Shown in pieces: positions 1 through 15,743 of a stretch of 64,000 bases of DNA. This DNA is from Hemibagrus wyckioides (Eukaryota > Chordata > Actinopteri > Siluriformes > Bagridae), in the NCBI RefSeq assembly GCF_019097595.1, contig NC_080717.1, forward strand, positions 8,772,501 through 8,836,500. Direction: 5' to 3'. The translations under genes and the position numbers were made by a program. Under the pieces are notes generated by a model. The model made no database searches, was not told the origin of the DNA, and saw only the letters and a list, made by a program, of their open reading frames with translations. Within the stretch, counting starts at the first letter, position 1; each line of letters begins with the position of its first letter.

Positions 1-446
1 GTAGGGATTTTATTAATCTTGCTATTCCAATAAGCCTAGGGTGTCCAAACTTTTTTTTAAGGGGTCAGATTACACCTCATCAGCATACCTGGGTCCAGAT
101 ATTATATACATTATATACATCATAATGAATGTGAGCTCAAAATGCAGTTTAAAGAGTTTCAGCTTTAATTTAAAGGCATCTACAGCCATAGTCAAGTTGA
201 GCCATTTCAACTATATATAGCTGAGGCACTACACAGGTTTTTTAAAACTTTTTGCTGTTAACTATTCCGGCACTTGCTCATTTGAGCTGAAGCAAAAAAA
301 AAAGGATGTCTTAAAACAAAGTGTGTATTTATAAAACCACTAAATGATAACTGATGTTAATGATCAGTATTTAATATGTAAAGAATAAAATATAATGGGA
401 ATGAGAATCAGTGACCGAAGGTATGATGCCATTACCACCCCCTACC

Positions 447-498
<52 letters not shown>

Positions 499-1526
499 GT
501 GTTTATTCCACTATTAACATATCTAACATAGTATCATACTGAAATTATTATAACAGAATCATACTAAAAAGATTTCCAGTCTTCTCTAACATCTGAGATA
601 TGTTCTGGAAAAGTTTAGGGTTTATATATCCAAATCTATCTATACTATAATGTCTACAGCGACTTCAATGAAAATATTCTTTAACCCTGGAGCACTGGAC
701 CTTGACTACATCTTCCAAATCTGGTCATTAACTGCCCAGCTTATTTAGGTGAACAATAGAATAATTGGATGAAAGTGATCCAGCAATGTGGTCGTGGCTC
801 TAATCTGTGGAAAAAAAATTTTTTTCACTCAGCATGACGCAGCACTCACATCGTATCATTTAGCTGCAAGTACACCCACACACAGCTAAACAATAGTGAG
901 TTACAGAGCAGCAGGTTGTATTAGGATATGTTTAACTAATGGAAAACAAATAAAGCGGTATTTCTCCTTGATTGCAACAGAATGGACCATGGCACTGTGG
1001 ATTAAATCACATAGATTTGTGGTACTAAGTTGTTCGGTACTAAGCTTGGGTTACTGTCTCTGAGGAGTTTCCTCATGTTCTCTGTGTGGGTTTACATTAA
1101 TATTTACGGCATTAGTCAGACACCCTTATCTAGAGCAACATAAGTGGTTTGAAGTCTATATCAACAAATACACTGAACCAGGGGTTTCAACTGGTTTTTC
1201 ATTTTTCCCAATCACCCAAAACATGTTGGTATGTGGACTGGCTGTGCTGAATTGCCCCTGTGTTTAAGTGATGGGATAATGTGGCCTCATGTCTAGTCTT
1301 CCCAGGGCAGACTCTAGATTCACCACAACCTTGACCATGATAAAACTGTTACTGAAGATGAATGAATGAATGAATGAATGAATGAATGAATGAATGAATG
1401 AATGAATGAAGATTTTCTTCATATAAAATCATACGTCTTTATGTATACTTGTTGAAACAACTTGTGTGAAATATCTCATCTCACCTTAACATAAGTATAC
1501 AATAACTTAAGTATATCTTAACATAA
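1..1526. other. Non-coding, repeat-rich left edge
   Basis: No convincing exon was found here. An ATT trinucleotide microsatellite lies at about 447-498 and a GAAT tetranucleotide run at about 1361-1409. A short stretch near 1100-1145 resembles the dispersed fish repeat that carries a 'cagacacccttatc' core. The rest is AT-rich DNA without splice-linked open frames. Confidence 0.6.
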
Positions 1527-2014
1527 TACACTGATCAAGCATAACATTATGAGCAGTGAGAGGTGACGTGAATAACACTGATTATCTCCTCATCATGGCA
1601 CCTGTTAATGGGTGGGATATATTAGGCAGCAAGTGAACATTTTGTCCTCAAAGTTGATGTGTTAGAAGCAGGACAAATGGCCAAGCGTAAGGAGTGTGAG
1701 CGAGCGGCCAAATTGTGATGGCTAGACGACTGGATTGGAGCATCTCCAAAACTGCAGCTCTTGTGGGGTGTTACCGGTCTGCAGTGGTCAGTATCTATCA
1801 AAAGTGGTCCAAGGAAGGAACCGTGGTGAACCGGTGACAGGATCATGGGCAGCCAAGGCTCATTGATACACGTGGGGAGCGAAGGCTGGCCCGTGTGATC
1901 CGATCCAACAGACGAGTTGAGAGGTTCATGATAGGTGAGGGCTTTTTTGGCAGCAAAAGGGGGACCAATACAAGATTAGGCAGGTGGTCATAATGTTATG
2001 CCTGATCGGGGGTA
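1527..2014 (+). mobile_element. Internally deleted Tc1-like element (family A)
   Basis: Both ends carry the family A terminal inverted repeat, with a core like 'gatcaggcataacattatg' that recurs at 18543, 20145, 23963, 37278 and 46933. Between them only the first part of the transposase reading frame remains (about 1679-1960, helix-turn-helix end), broken by stops, and the catalytic domain is missing. It is a non-autonomous relic, mobilised in trans if at all. Confidence 0.85.
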
Positions 2015-2329
2015 TTTAAGCCGCAGTGAAAAGCTATTACATTTACTGTTGGTAATTCTGCTGAGTTAAAGTGCTACAGAATAGCATGGAAGTGAATAGA
2101 GCAAGTTTAGTGACTCTAAAGATCTTTGTGGACAACTAAACATTTGTTCTCGAAGGTTTTAGCCCATGGTTTACGGGATTACAGTATTTACAGAGACGTG
2201 CCGTGATAATGGCCGTGGGAATTCCCCCATTGGAAAATGCTGTGTCATTCCTCGGCCTTCTCATTCCCCCCTCCGTTACAGGGCCCCACCCTCATGTTGT
2301 TGTTGTTGTAGCATCTCGGATCATGCGCA

Positions 2330-2563
2330 GTGACCTGCAAGTGAGATTTGTCATCCGGTCAGAAGCACTTAGCCACGCCCCCTTCGCGTTGCCATTGGCT
2401 GATCCGTTGCATAAATATTGTAGTCGAGGTAAAAGCACGGAATCGTGTACGCCGTGGATCAGGAAGCAGTCAGTCAGCTGATCTCTGCCTTTTTGAAGGA
2501 CGCAATTTCTGCTGCGCAACACAGGACCGAGCCCGAATATCCTACCGAGCAACGAGAGAAGAC
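2330..2563 (+). promoter_or_regulatory. Probable sqstm1 promoter and 5' UTR
   Basis: The stretch just before the sqstm1 start codon is richer in GC than its surroundings. It has a CCAAT box in reverse form (attgg) at about 2393-2397 and an AT-rich TATA-like stretch at about 2411-2419. Transcription probably starts near 2440-2480. This is inferred from position and motifs only. SQSTM1 is known to respond to NRF2 in mammals, but no perfect antioxidant response element was seen here. Confidence 0.4.
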
Positions 2564-5881
<3,318 letters not shown>

Positions 5882-6490
5882 AGCAGAAAGCAAGGGCTCA
5901 AAATAAAAATGGGGTTACATTTAATTAATCATTTTTTGAAAACCCCATGCTAACTCATTTCTAATCATTTCTGTCTTTCTAAATGTGTAACAAATTCCTT
6001 TCATAATACTGACAATATAAATTACTCAGGCATTTGTAATAATACAGATTTCTATTTTCTTCAACTTTATTGAGACCATACATGAAAATTAATCTTGGAA
6101 TTAACATAAGGCTCCTATCTGGGTGCAGTCACAGTGGCATTTATCATATATATATCACAAAATTATTTACATTGACTTTCCAAACTGGTAAACTTTAAGA
6201 AATGTCAATGAACATATGCCTACTTAGACATGATATTAGTTGTTCTGTAAAAGAAAATCTATGGGGTATATTTGTAGTCAGAATGAAAACGAATTGTTAT
6301 ATTGAATACTTTTACACACTTTCCTGCCTTGTCTGTCAAATAAATTGTCTGCAGAACTCTCAGGATGTCTGAATTACTCTAAAATGTTTACATATATATC
6401 TGGTTCTATGGTTAAAATATAAGGCTGGTCACAGTGTGTTATTTTTGTTCATTTCTAGGTATTTTTTCATTAGTTCGATCACACAAACGA
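5882..6490. other. Converging 3' UTRs of sqstm1 and mrnip
   Basis: This 609-base spacer separates two genes that are transcribed toward each other. A plus-strand AATAAA at 5902-5907 suits sqstm1. The plus-strand sequence tttatt at 6066-6071 gives a minus-strand AATAAA for mrnip, which implies a 3' UTR of about 420 bases. The two predicted cleavage sites are thus less than 200 bases apart. Confidence 0.6.
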
Positions 6491-9400
6491 TTAATATGTG
6501 TCATCGAAGTCGTCATCTGTATGAAATAACGTGCTGAAAGAGAAGACAGGACGTGGTCTTTTAATAGGTAGTGGCTGAACACACACAGGTTCTTGAGAGC
6601 CAACAGGCCTTGATGCGATGGTAGGACTTTCAGGCTGTTTGCACACATTTCCATTCATGCAGTGACTCACTTTCTCAAAATCGATCACTTTTCCTACACC
6701 GAACACCTTCTCCAACAAAGCTCCTTCGCTTCCTCCACTGCTCATACAGCCCGTGTTTTTAAGTGGAACCGTAGCTACAGGCGTCACTGGGCTCTGAGCC
6801 AACGCTGCGTGATCTACATCCAAATCGGTGTCTCCCTCATCCCTGTCTTCAACACAGACAGATGGAAGAAATCGAGCCCACTTAGAGTCCTTGGCTTCCG
6901 TTTTAGTTTCACTGCGCTGTTGAGTGAATGATGGAAAGGAATTGCTTAAGGGAACTGTATGCTGAGGCTTGGTGCTTAACTCAGCAGAAGACTGCTTATT
7001 TGCTCCAGTGAACTGGGAACATATATCATTATATGCGGTAATGTCTTTTGAGCCCAGTGATGAAGCTGGAAAAGCACAAAGAGCATCAGTTCTCTGGCTT
7101 GTACTGGCATGTTGGAATCCTGCTGAAGAGCAAGGTACTTTAAGAGATGATTTGAAAGCTCCATTATGACGACGAGGCTGAAATAACACAAGCGATATGA
7201 AAACCACACATGAGGCACACACCCAACTTTATATTACACATTAACAGTACATTTTTAAAAGGCCATGTAGACTACATGACTATAAATGCGGTATTATGTT
7301 AGCAGAGAAGTAAGAGAGTAATAACAAAAGATGTCGTATATGATATTTCCTTCGAAGTATTAATCCGCAGTTCCTTGTAGGTGATACAGTGAATCCTAAT
7401 CGTTGCAATAGGACATAATGAGAATACTTCTGCACTAATCGGATAAGGAGCACTATCCTTAAATGCGACTAAAAATGAGAGAAACATTTCTTCACTAGCA
7501 TCTGCTTTTCTTCACAATCCTAACTTTTGTTGAGTTAAAACACAGTCTACAATTGTACCTGAGAGGGCCGTTTTGCAGCCCCCCATTGACCAGTGTCTGT
7601 GTCCTCAACTTCATTAACAGCGTCACGTCCACAAGCGGCCCCTGTAATAAAGGTTTTCTTCCTTTTTCTGCTAAAAAGATAATGAAAACAGCATCAAACC
7701 TGCTAGCAAATTACTAATCAACCTGACAAGTCAGATGTTTAACTCTTAGCAATAAATTGTGGTTGAAAGGGAAAAAAAGAGAAAAATTTCTAACCTGATG
7801 TTATGATGCCGATGGCGCTGATCTGTGTCTGTGTAAACTCTCACTTCCTCCTCATTTTCATCCTCCTCACTTCCTGGCCCATTCTCTTTCTGGTGCACAT
7901 ATTTACTCCAGCGGCTTACAGCCTGTGTGTGCTCCTACACGAAGATGGAAATTACAAGATGCGTCGCTCTAATACTGAAATCTCATTCCAATCCATCAAA
8001 ACTAAAGAGCAGAAATATCAGCATGTGTGTATTATGTGCTCTGGATATTCCACGCCAGTGTCTGATTCTGGAAACTTTCTCACACACAGACTAAAATAAA
8101 GCCAATGACAGATAGTAAGTTAAAAGTGGAAAAATGTCACTGTTGCCATGTCACTGTCTCAAGATTAAGGAGTTAGGTTAAGATACAACATCGTGCAGGT
8201 CATTTTAGTCATAAAGAGAAATCAGAATATAATGTTACTTGTTTAATTAACTAATCTCTGTCCTCAAATAGCTGAGGAGTTTTTTAATGTTTAAGTGTAC
8301 TCCTGCCTTGCTGGAAAAAAGCCTACTATACCATACTATACTTTGGGGACTTTTGGCTGTATCTTTTGCTAAACTAGCTCTGCAACAAATGATGCATTTG
8401 CATGTGAGGTATCTGTTTTCGTCCCTGCCGCTTAAGGGTGAGCAAAGCCACGGGTCTGTGATTTTGTGAACAAGAGGGGAAACAACTTAAAGCCTAGAAA
8501 TAATCTAAAGACAATGTTAATTTAAAAATCTGGTTTACCATGGGTGGAAGATACTCTCTGGCAAATACTACTGTAGGAATTTATAACATGCCTTATTTGT
8601 CAAATAGATTATTAGTAAAATACACCATGTTGCCAAAAAATTTGGGACGTCTGCCTTTACATGCGTGTGAATTTAATATGGAGATGGGCCTTTTGCAGCT
8701 CTAACAGCTTCAACTCTTCTGGGAAGATTTAGGAGCGTGTTTATGGGACCATTCCTCTATAAGGGCATTTATGAGGTCAGGCACCAACGTTGGATGAGAA
8801 GACCTGGCTCACAGTCTCCACTCAAATTCATCCCAAAGTGTTCTATCAGGTTGAGGTCAGGACTCTGTGCAGGCCAGTCAAGTTCCTCCACACCAAACTC
8901 TCTCATCCATGTCTTTATGGACCTTGCTTTGTGCACTGGCATGCAGTCATGTTGGAACAGGAAGGGGTCATCCCCAAACTGTTCCCACAAAGCATATAAT
9001 TGTCCAAAATATCTTGGTATGCCAAAGCATTAAGAGTTCATTTCACTGGAACTAAGGGGTGAAGCCCAGTCCCTGAAAAACAACACCTGAATTCAAATAT
9101 TTGGAGAGGTATCCCAAAACCTTTGGCAATATTGTGTATTGAGGAGGTCAATGACCCCCCCCTCCCTTTTTTTTTTTTTTTTTTTACAGATAAAGGGCTA
9201 TCCAACTGTTAAGTATTTGAGAGTAGCTTGTGAAGATCCCTTCTCAATTTTCTCTTAACCAAAACCCCCTATACATGGTGAAGCCAAAGACTGACATGGT
9301 CTCAAATCTAATCAAAGCTAACAGTGGAGAAATAGATACCCAAATGTCACAGTGTCCTTCATCATTAATTGAAACCGTCAGTGAGAAGTATGCGTGTTGC

Positions 9401-11946
9401 TTGTGTGGACAAAAACAAGCAAGTATAGCCTATTACCTACTCTCGTCAGCAGTCACATCACATGATTCAGAGTTTGTGTAATGTCTGTGTAAAGGAATTA
9501 AGCTTGGAGTACAAATGACTCTGATCTGAAGAATAATGCACACGTGCACAAAGAACCTGAATTAATAATTTCACATGACGTTAGAGTGAATGTATTTGCA
9601 TGGGTAAAAATGTTATTGCTGGTTTCATTTCATCATGCTGTGAGTTATGGGTTTGTGCACATCACTGTAAATGTCCAGCCACAGACCTTTTGCTGCCAAC
9701 TTTGGGTCTCATTTCCAGAGCCGACGATAACGTCACGCTCCTCGTCTTTCTCCCTTTGAAAAAGAAGACAGTCATGAAAGATTTATGCAAGTCATTTTAT
9801 ACTCTGTGGCTGTTTAAAGAAAAAAGAAGTAGCCCTGACCTTAACACAGTGTTAAGACCCAGCACCATAACACTTACCACTGAGTCCTGGCTCTTTCATT
9901 TGCAACCTCTAGCAGCTCTCCACGCAATGAATTCAGCTTCTGTACATGCCGTCTGCAGTCCGCACCTGTACCTCTGCCATATTCCTGCACACAAATCAAA
10001 TACAGAGCCAGAGGAACAACACAAATCCATGCCAAATAAAATGAAAGAAACTTACTTTTATAAGTGACTGCTTTTCCCCACACATATTGCAGGTCCATTT
10101 TTTGCTCTTTTTGACCTGAAGTAGAATAAGGATAAAGTTTAACTACACAGCAGGAATTAGGCTCTTAGAGATAAGCAGCTTCTACATCTACCCGCTGGAA
10201 GTAATCCGCAGTATTATGGGTTAAAGATGATAAGATGGTACTATATTTAATAACACCATGATTTCATTTTTGTAGGGTCACACAGTTTTCTTCCATGAAA
10301 TAACTGTTATTGTGGCTCAGGTTTGTAACCAGACTAGACGTACTGTGCACAGATCATAAACACCCTATATAAATCCATTTTGCCTCATACGCTTACACAT
10401 TCTGCATCACTATTAAAGAGATATCAGAAGACCACATTTTGGATTTCCAAGATTTATTTAATTTTCCAAAGAATTCATTACAAGAGAAGTTACATATTAG
10501 GTAATAAAACATAATGGAAGCTGTCAGGTTTAACCCGCTGAGACAGAGATGCGAGATGACCAGTTCTCCAGAATACTGTAGCAGATTTCCAAAATGCTTA
10601 GGAAATAACGTCACGGCCAATTTCCTTTTAAAACCGTGTCCAGGGATGGTCAGATCAAATAATATACAGTGTCACCAATAACAAAATTATCCAGTGATTT
10701 TTCGAGTGACTTTAATGACTCTACAGCTCTCCAATTCACATCACAGCTGCTGTTATACAAGTTGTGAGAGCAGGCCATTCACTGCTTTCTTTTGTCTACA
10801 TTCCAAAAAGTGTAGAATTCTGGTAAAAGTTTTTTCTTAAAAGTTTAGTTTCGGGTGCCATGACCAAATATGGCTTCTTTCGAAAAGAAATGAATTACGA
10901 TATATCATTTTCTATTGTGATAAAACTCTATTCTTATAATTAGTCTTCTTTCATTCATTCATTCATTATTATTATTATTATTATTATCTCTATAGGTGAA
11001 AATCATATACTCTATCATGAGGAATAAACTAAGTTTAATCTGTGACGTCATCTGGCGACTTCTTAAGCGTGCTTCAGCTACTTTCCCCTGAAAAGAAGCA
11101 ACGCTGGCTGTAGAGATCGCTGTAATGCACTTAACACTGGACAATAACACTCTACCATATAATATTACGTAGGTCACTATAACGCCTAGTGATGGGAGGT
11201 CCGGCTCTTTTCAAAGATTCGGCTCCCTTTGAAGAGTCGGCTCCCTTTGAAGAGTCGGCTCTTACGGCTCCCAAATGGCTCTTCCTTATTTTTGTATCAC
11301 TCGGAGCCTTCAATTTAAATTCTTTGCAGTGTCCAATATCATTAAAATGCAGCCAAATGTTGTTTCTTTTTCTGTTTTCACTCATTTCTTCCCTTTTTCC
11401 CGACGCGCTTGTGTTTAAATCCGGCTCCCCCGCCTCTCTCTGTACCTGGCCTGTACCACTACAACTCGCGGTCTTCTGAGCATCTTCCCCACCTCTTTCT
11501 TTGACATAATGGTATGATCCTAGTCTGTCCTCAGATGTGATTGGCCGCATGGTGTGTCCACCAAAATAAAGTCCCGCCCCTGCCTGCATGGAATCTTCAA
11601 GCGTGGCTGAAGATTCGGCTATCTTCGACAGGAATCGGCTCTTTTCGTTTGCTACGAAGAATCGGTTCTTAGAGCCGGCTCTTTCGCGAACGACACCTCG
11701 ATAATAACAACCTCGGTGATTTACTGAAATAACAGTGTGGTAATTTAAAAAGGCTTTCCTCACCACGTCTGAAGTATTTAGACCCGTGAGTTTTGAGCTT
11801 AACTAACTTATCGAGCGAGTTCGCCTTTGTTTACGCTGATTTATAAAATAAAGGGTAAGAGTTTAGAGAAGAATTAGAGCGCTTACCTGTTGTACTTGAA
11901 ATGTCTGACAAGAAAAACACCTCAGTACGTGAAACTCTTGTACCAT
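6491..11946 (-). CDS. mrnip: MRN complex-interacting protein
   Basis: Seven coding exons on the minus strand, from the 5' end: 11946-11887, 10115-10056, 9984-9878, 9753-9687, 7934-7795, 7667-7559, 7177-6491. Phases agree and give about 409 residues. The N-terminus has a zinc-ribbon pair of CxxC motifs (C10/C13 and C29/C32). It is followed by the family's GADCRRHVQKLN signature, a Trp-rich RWSKYV segment, a basic RKRKK patch and the acidic Phe-containing tail DDDFDDTY. Human MRNIP (C5orf45) binds the MRE11-RAD50-NBS1 complex, helps it reach chromatin and protects replication forks. It also lies beside SQSTM1 in human, so the tail-to-tail arrangement is conserved. The weakest calls are exon 4 (9753-9687, donor gtctgt) and the exon 5 acceptor, where 7922 is an in-phase alternative to 7934. 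Confidence 0.93.
8622..9143 (-). mobile_element. Tc1-like miniature (family B) in mrnip intron 4
   Basis: The ends match the family B terminal repeat core 'gccaaaa...ttttggcaatat'. Inside is a minus-strand remnant of the transposase C-terminal half, encoding motifs like [15 protein letters not shown] and WPAQSPDLN with frameshifts. The N-terminal half is gone. It lies in the 1.75-kb intron between the fourth and fifth mrnip coding exons. A poly-T run follows at about 9167-9185. Confidence 0.85.
11185..11705. mobile_element. hAT-like non-autonomous element, decayed
   Basis: The left end reads tagtgatggga, a form typical of hAT terminal repeats. It is followed by repeated GGCTC/GAGTC subterminal motifs. 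The right flank (about 11635-11690) carries the same motifs in inverted order (aatcggctctt, gagccggctct). No intact transposase was found, and the terminal bases on the right are eroded. It lies in mrnip intron 1. Confidence 0.55.
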
Positions 11947-12070
11947 CCTGTTATTAAGAGCTATTAATCGGACGGATAGTGTTTTAGGTAGCGTTTGGTA
12001 TCAGCTCTTCCGACGTTTGGAAATCGCGCGCGACGAAATGCGTGATTACGTCATCGGCACGTCGTGCGTC
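11947..12070 (-). promoter_or_regulatory. Probable mrnip promoter with CRE-like site
   Basis: The bases upstream of the mrnip start codon are CpG-rich in an otherwise AT-rich region (gcgcgcgacg at about 12027-12036). They contain a cAMP-response/ATF-type site, ttacgtca, at about 12046-12053. No clear TATA box is present, which fits a housekeeping gene. The inference rests on base composition and one motif. Confidence 0.45.
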
Positions 12071-12074
12071 AGCA

Positions 12075-12494
12075 TTTATCGATTTCTACCATATTGTTAA
12101 AAAAAAACCCATTTAGGTTAAAAATCACTTCATTGTATTTTCATGTTTTCTGTGATTTATGCGATGTGTATTTTATCTTGTGACGTGATTATTTACAAGA
12201 ATAAACTATTCTTATTTTCTCCTTACGTTATTCTATTATTATTAGTAAATTTATTTGTAAATTTATTGCAAATTTAATTACATCAAAATTACATTTACTT
12301 AATATAATATTTAATAATATTTTATTTATAACTTAAAAATGTAGAGTAGATGATCAGAAGTAATTTTTTTTTGATTGAATTATTATTATGATTGTTGTTA
12401 TTATTATTGTTATTATTAATTAAATTATTAAAATTATTACACAATTTTAGATAATTATTTTTGATTCTCCATTTTATTTATTTAATTTATTATA

Positions 12495-12575
<81 letters not shown>

Positions 12576-12590
12576 GTTATTATTACCAAC
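12075..12590. other. AT-rich spacer with a TTA microsatellite
   Basis: No gene is visible. The sequence is over 75% A+T by eye and is dominated by TTA/ATT repeats, with a long pure run at about 12488-12545 and an imperfect continuation to 12585. Confidence 0.7.
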
Positions 12591-12630
12591 CAATTTATTT
12601 ATTTATTTTCAATCAGCACCTGTAATTCTT

Positions 12631-12646
12631 ATATAGATAGACAGAC

Positions 12647-12706
<60 letters not shown>
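12631..12706. repeat. GATA tetranucleotide microsatellite
   Basis: An uninterrupted tract of about 16 gata units follows a short imperfect lead-in with gaca units. It abuts a LINE-tail-like sequence beginning 'caactttattgtcattg'. Confidence 0.95.
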
Positions 12707-12707
<1 letters not shown>

Positions 12708-13048
12708 CAACTTTATTGTCATTGCAAAGTACAGGTACATAGCAACAAAATGCTGTTTAGCATCTACCAGAAGTGCAAATAGTAGAAATTGTGCAAATGA
12801 GCAAGTGCAGATAAATATGTAAATATGTACATTGATAAATAAATAAGGCTACGTCAGAGTGTGTATAGAAAAGTATGTGCAGGTAGTATTTACAGCAGGT
12901 AAAGTGACAGGTGTAATTATAATTGTGCTAAAACGTGTGCATTATGTACATTGTATGTACAACAATAACAAATAATATAACAGTGAATATACAGATAGTA
13001 TATGGTATGTATAAATAAAGTATATATAAATGTACATAAATAGATAGA
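12707..13048 (-). repeat. LINE 3'-end-like dispersed fish repeat
   Basis: The segment starts with 'caactttattgtcattgcaa', the reverse complement of a typical fish retroposon tail ending in caataaag. The GATA tract sits at its 3' end, as expected for a retroposon tail. No reverse transcriptase is present in this copy. Confidence 0.6.
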
Positions 13049-13049
13049 T

Positions 13050-14450
13050 GCATTTCAGAAAAGTTCTACATTGATTTGCATTTTAATGAGTGAAATAAGT
13101 ATTTGATCCCCTATCAATCAGAAAGATTTCTGCCTCCCAGGTGTCTTTTATACAGGTAACAGGCTGAGATTACAGTAGGAGCACTCTCGGGGAGTGATCT
13201 TAATCTCAGCTCGTTACCTGTATAAAAGACACCGTCCACAGAATGAAGCAATCAATCAGATTCCAAACTCTCCATCATGGCCAAGACCAAAGAGCTGTCC
13301 ATGGACGTCAGGGACAAGATTGTAGACCTACACAAGGCTGGAATGAGCTACAAGACCATCGCCAAGCAGCTTGGTGAGAAGGTGACAACAGTTGGTGCGA
13401 TTATTTCCAAATGGAAGAAACACAAAAGGACTGTCAATCTTCCTCGGTCTGGGGCTCCATGCAAGATCTCACCTCATGGAGTTTCAATGATCATGAGAAC
13501 GGCGAGGAATCAGCCCAGAATTACACTGGAGGATTTTGTCAATGATCTCAAGGCAGCTGGGACCATAGTCACCAAGAAAACAATTGGTAACACACTACGC
13601 CGTAAAAGACTGAAATCCAGTAGCGCCCACAAGGTCCCCCTGCTAAAGAAAGCACATGTACAACCTCATCTGAAGTTTGCCAGTGAACATCTGAATGATT
13701 CAAAGGAGAACTGGGTGAAAGTGTTGTGGTCAAATGAGACCAAAATCCAGCTTTTTGGCATCAACTCAACTCACCGTGTTTGGAGGAGGAGGAATGCTGC
13801 CTATAACTCCAAGTACACCATCCCCAGATGACAGGACAACTGCACCGCATCAAAGGGACGATGGACGGAGCCATGTACTGTTAAGTCTTGGATGAGAACC
13901 TCCTTATCTTAACCAGGAAATTGAAAATGGGTCATGGATGGATATTCCAGCCTGACAATGACCCAAAACACACGGCCAAGGCAACAAAGGAGTGGTTCAA
14001 AAAGAAGCACATTAAGGTCCTGTAGTGGCCTAGCCAGTCTCTAGACCTTAATCCCATAGAAAATCTGTGGAGGGAGCTGAAGGGTCAGCCACAAAACCTT
14101 GATGACTTGGAGAGGATCTGCAAAGAGGAGTGGGCCCAAATTGAGATGTGAGATGTGTGCAAGCCTGGTGGCCAACTACAAGAAATGTCTGACGTCTGTG
14201 ATTGCCAACAAGGGTTTGCCACCAAGTACTAAGTCATGTTTTGCAAAGGGGTCAAATACTTATTTCACTCAATAAAATGCAAATCAATGTATAACTTTTT
14301 TGAAATGTGTTTTTCTGGATTTTTTTGTTGTTATTCTGCCTCTCACTGTTCAGATAAACCTACCATTAAAATTACAGACTGATCATTTCTTTGTCACTGG
14401 GCAAACGTACAAAATCAGCAGGGGATCAAATAATTTTTTCCCTCACTGTA
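13050..14450 (+). mobile_element. Tc1/mariner element (family C), 5' end truncated
   Basis: The right end reads through 'tttttccctcactgta' at about 14435-14450. An internal inverted repeat pairs 13050-13115 with 14235-14310 around the motif 'gtgaaataagtatttga'. The outer 140 or so bases of the left inverted repeat are missing. The transposase inside is a pseudogene (see next entry). Confidence 0.85.
13277..14231 (+). pseudogene. Tc1-like transposase pseudogene (family C)
   Basis: The reading frame begins [18 protein letters not shown] and keeps a paired-like helix-turn-helix DNA-binding region for 184 codons. It then meets a stop after the motif YTIPR. The first catalytic block reads WSNETKI rather than the usual WSDETK, so the first Asp of the DDE triad is Asn. 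Downstream fragments ([11 protein letters not shown], then DLNPIENLW) survive in broken frames, with a stop just before the WPSQSLD segment. The enzyme cannot be active. Confidence 0.9.
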
Positions 14451-14454
14451 TATT

Positions 14455-14605
14455 GAAAATTCATCCATGCATTGTCTATACCCGCTTTATTCCTAATCAG
14501 AGGATTCTGCTGGAGCCTATCCCAGCAAACATGGGGCGAAAGGCAGGGGTACAGGACCCTGGACAGGTCGCCAATCCATCACAGGGCCACATATACACAG
14601 ACAAC

Positions 14606-14638
<33 letters not shown>

Positions 14639-14836
14639 TCCTATGGGCAATTTAGAATTACCAGTCAACCTAATGTACATGTTTTTGGACTGTGTGAGGA
14701 AACCGGAGTACCCGGGGTAAACCCACACAAGCATGGGGAGAACATGCAAACTTCACACCGAAAGGCCCTGCCTGTTCGAACCCGGGATTCAAACCTTCTT
14801 GGCGTGAGGCAACAGTACTAACCACTAAGCCACTTT
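14455..14836. repeat. Dispersed fish retroposon with CA microsatellite
   Basis: The segment has the layout of a very common teleost repeat: 'cccgcttta', 'ggagcctatcccagc', 'catcacagggc', a CA run at about 14607-14634, then 'ggaaaccggagtaccc' and 'gtgaggcaacagtactaac'. It abuts the right end of the family C element. A second, shorter piece of a similar repeat lies at 35705-35840. Confidence 0.7.
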
Positions 14837-15102
14837 ATTGAAAATTCAATAAAAATTATTTATTAATTAACCAAAATTATTGTTGTGAAAATAATAGATT
14901 TTGTTTGAATATTTAAAATGTATATTTTATTAATCTCTGTGCTACCTCATTTATTTCAAATAAATTAGTAAATAGTAAGGATGTAAATAACTTTTAATAT
15001 GCATAACTGATCTTTTAAATATTCACATATACCTATATAAATATGTAAAAATGAAAGGCACTAGACTATAGTGCATAGTATCCTAAACACCTAAAATGTT
15101 TT

Positions 15103-15160
<58 letters not shown>

Positions 15161-15743
15161 GATGAGACGAGTTTTATTGACTTGTATTGTGGCATTACAT
15201 AATTCAGTTATAACACATAGGTAAGTCAAGTAATTAAAAGACTTCACATGCAGGACATCAAGACAGTTGTTAATTTATATAAAAACACATAGCAACAAGC
15301 AAAGACCTGGAACCATTCATTCCCTTTGATTTATCTGAATTTTTTTTTTGATTCACTGATTAACATTATTGGAGTATAAAGGAAAGTCTGAAGTTGAACC
15401 TCACTGTTACACACAGACAGGAACAGTCTTTCATATGGATAAAATCTCCCTGAGTTACATTTTGGTCTCATTCTGTCTGAATGAAATCTGTGGAATGCAT
15501 CATGTAAAAGATCGGGTCCCATAACAAAAAGATTTTATTTTTATTATGAGAGGTGATACAACTATAACTGCTATAAGAATCCCTAAAAGCGATTTCAGTT
15601 GAACATAAAAAGGAAATCCTGCACCACCATGAAGACTGATCTGAAAAAGGAGCTTCTTCACCATAAACCCCCCAAAGATGACATGGATAAATTAAACAAT
15701 ACAGTTGAAATGTCTGGGTTAAAACATTGCCTAGGATAAACCA
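14837..15743. other. Non-coding spacer and tcirg1 3' UTR
   Basis: It contains a CA microsatellite at about 15106-15158. The plus-strand sequence tttatt at 15534-15539 gives a minus-strand AATAAA about 205 bases after the tcirg1 stop codon, a likely polyadenylation signal. No other gene was seen. Confidence 0.6.

Noticed and set aside
2330..2345. Possible antioxidant response element before sqstm1
   Set aside because: The tgacctgca sequence does not fit the tgac-nnn-gc core, so no NRF2 site is claimed.
11189..11766. Open frames on both strands in mrnip intron 1
   Set aside because: They come from the repeated GGCTC/GAGTC motifs of a hAT-like remnant and show no conserved protein features.
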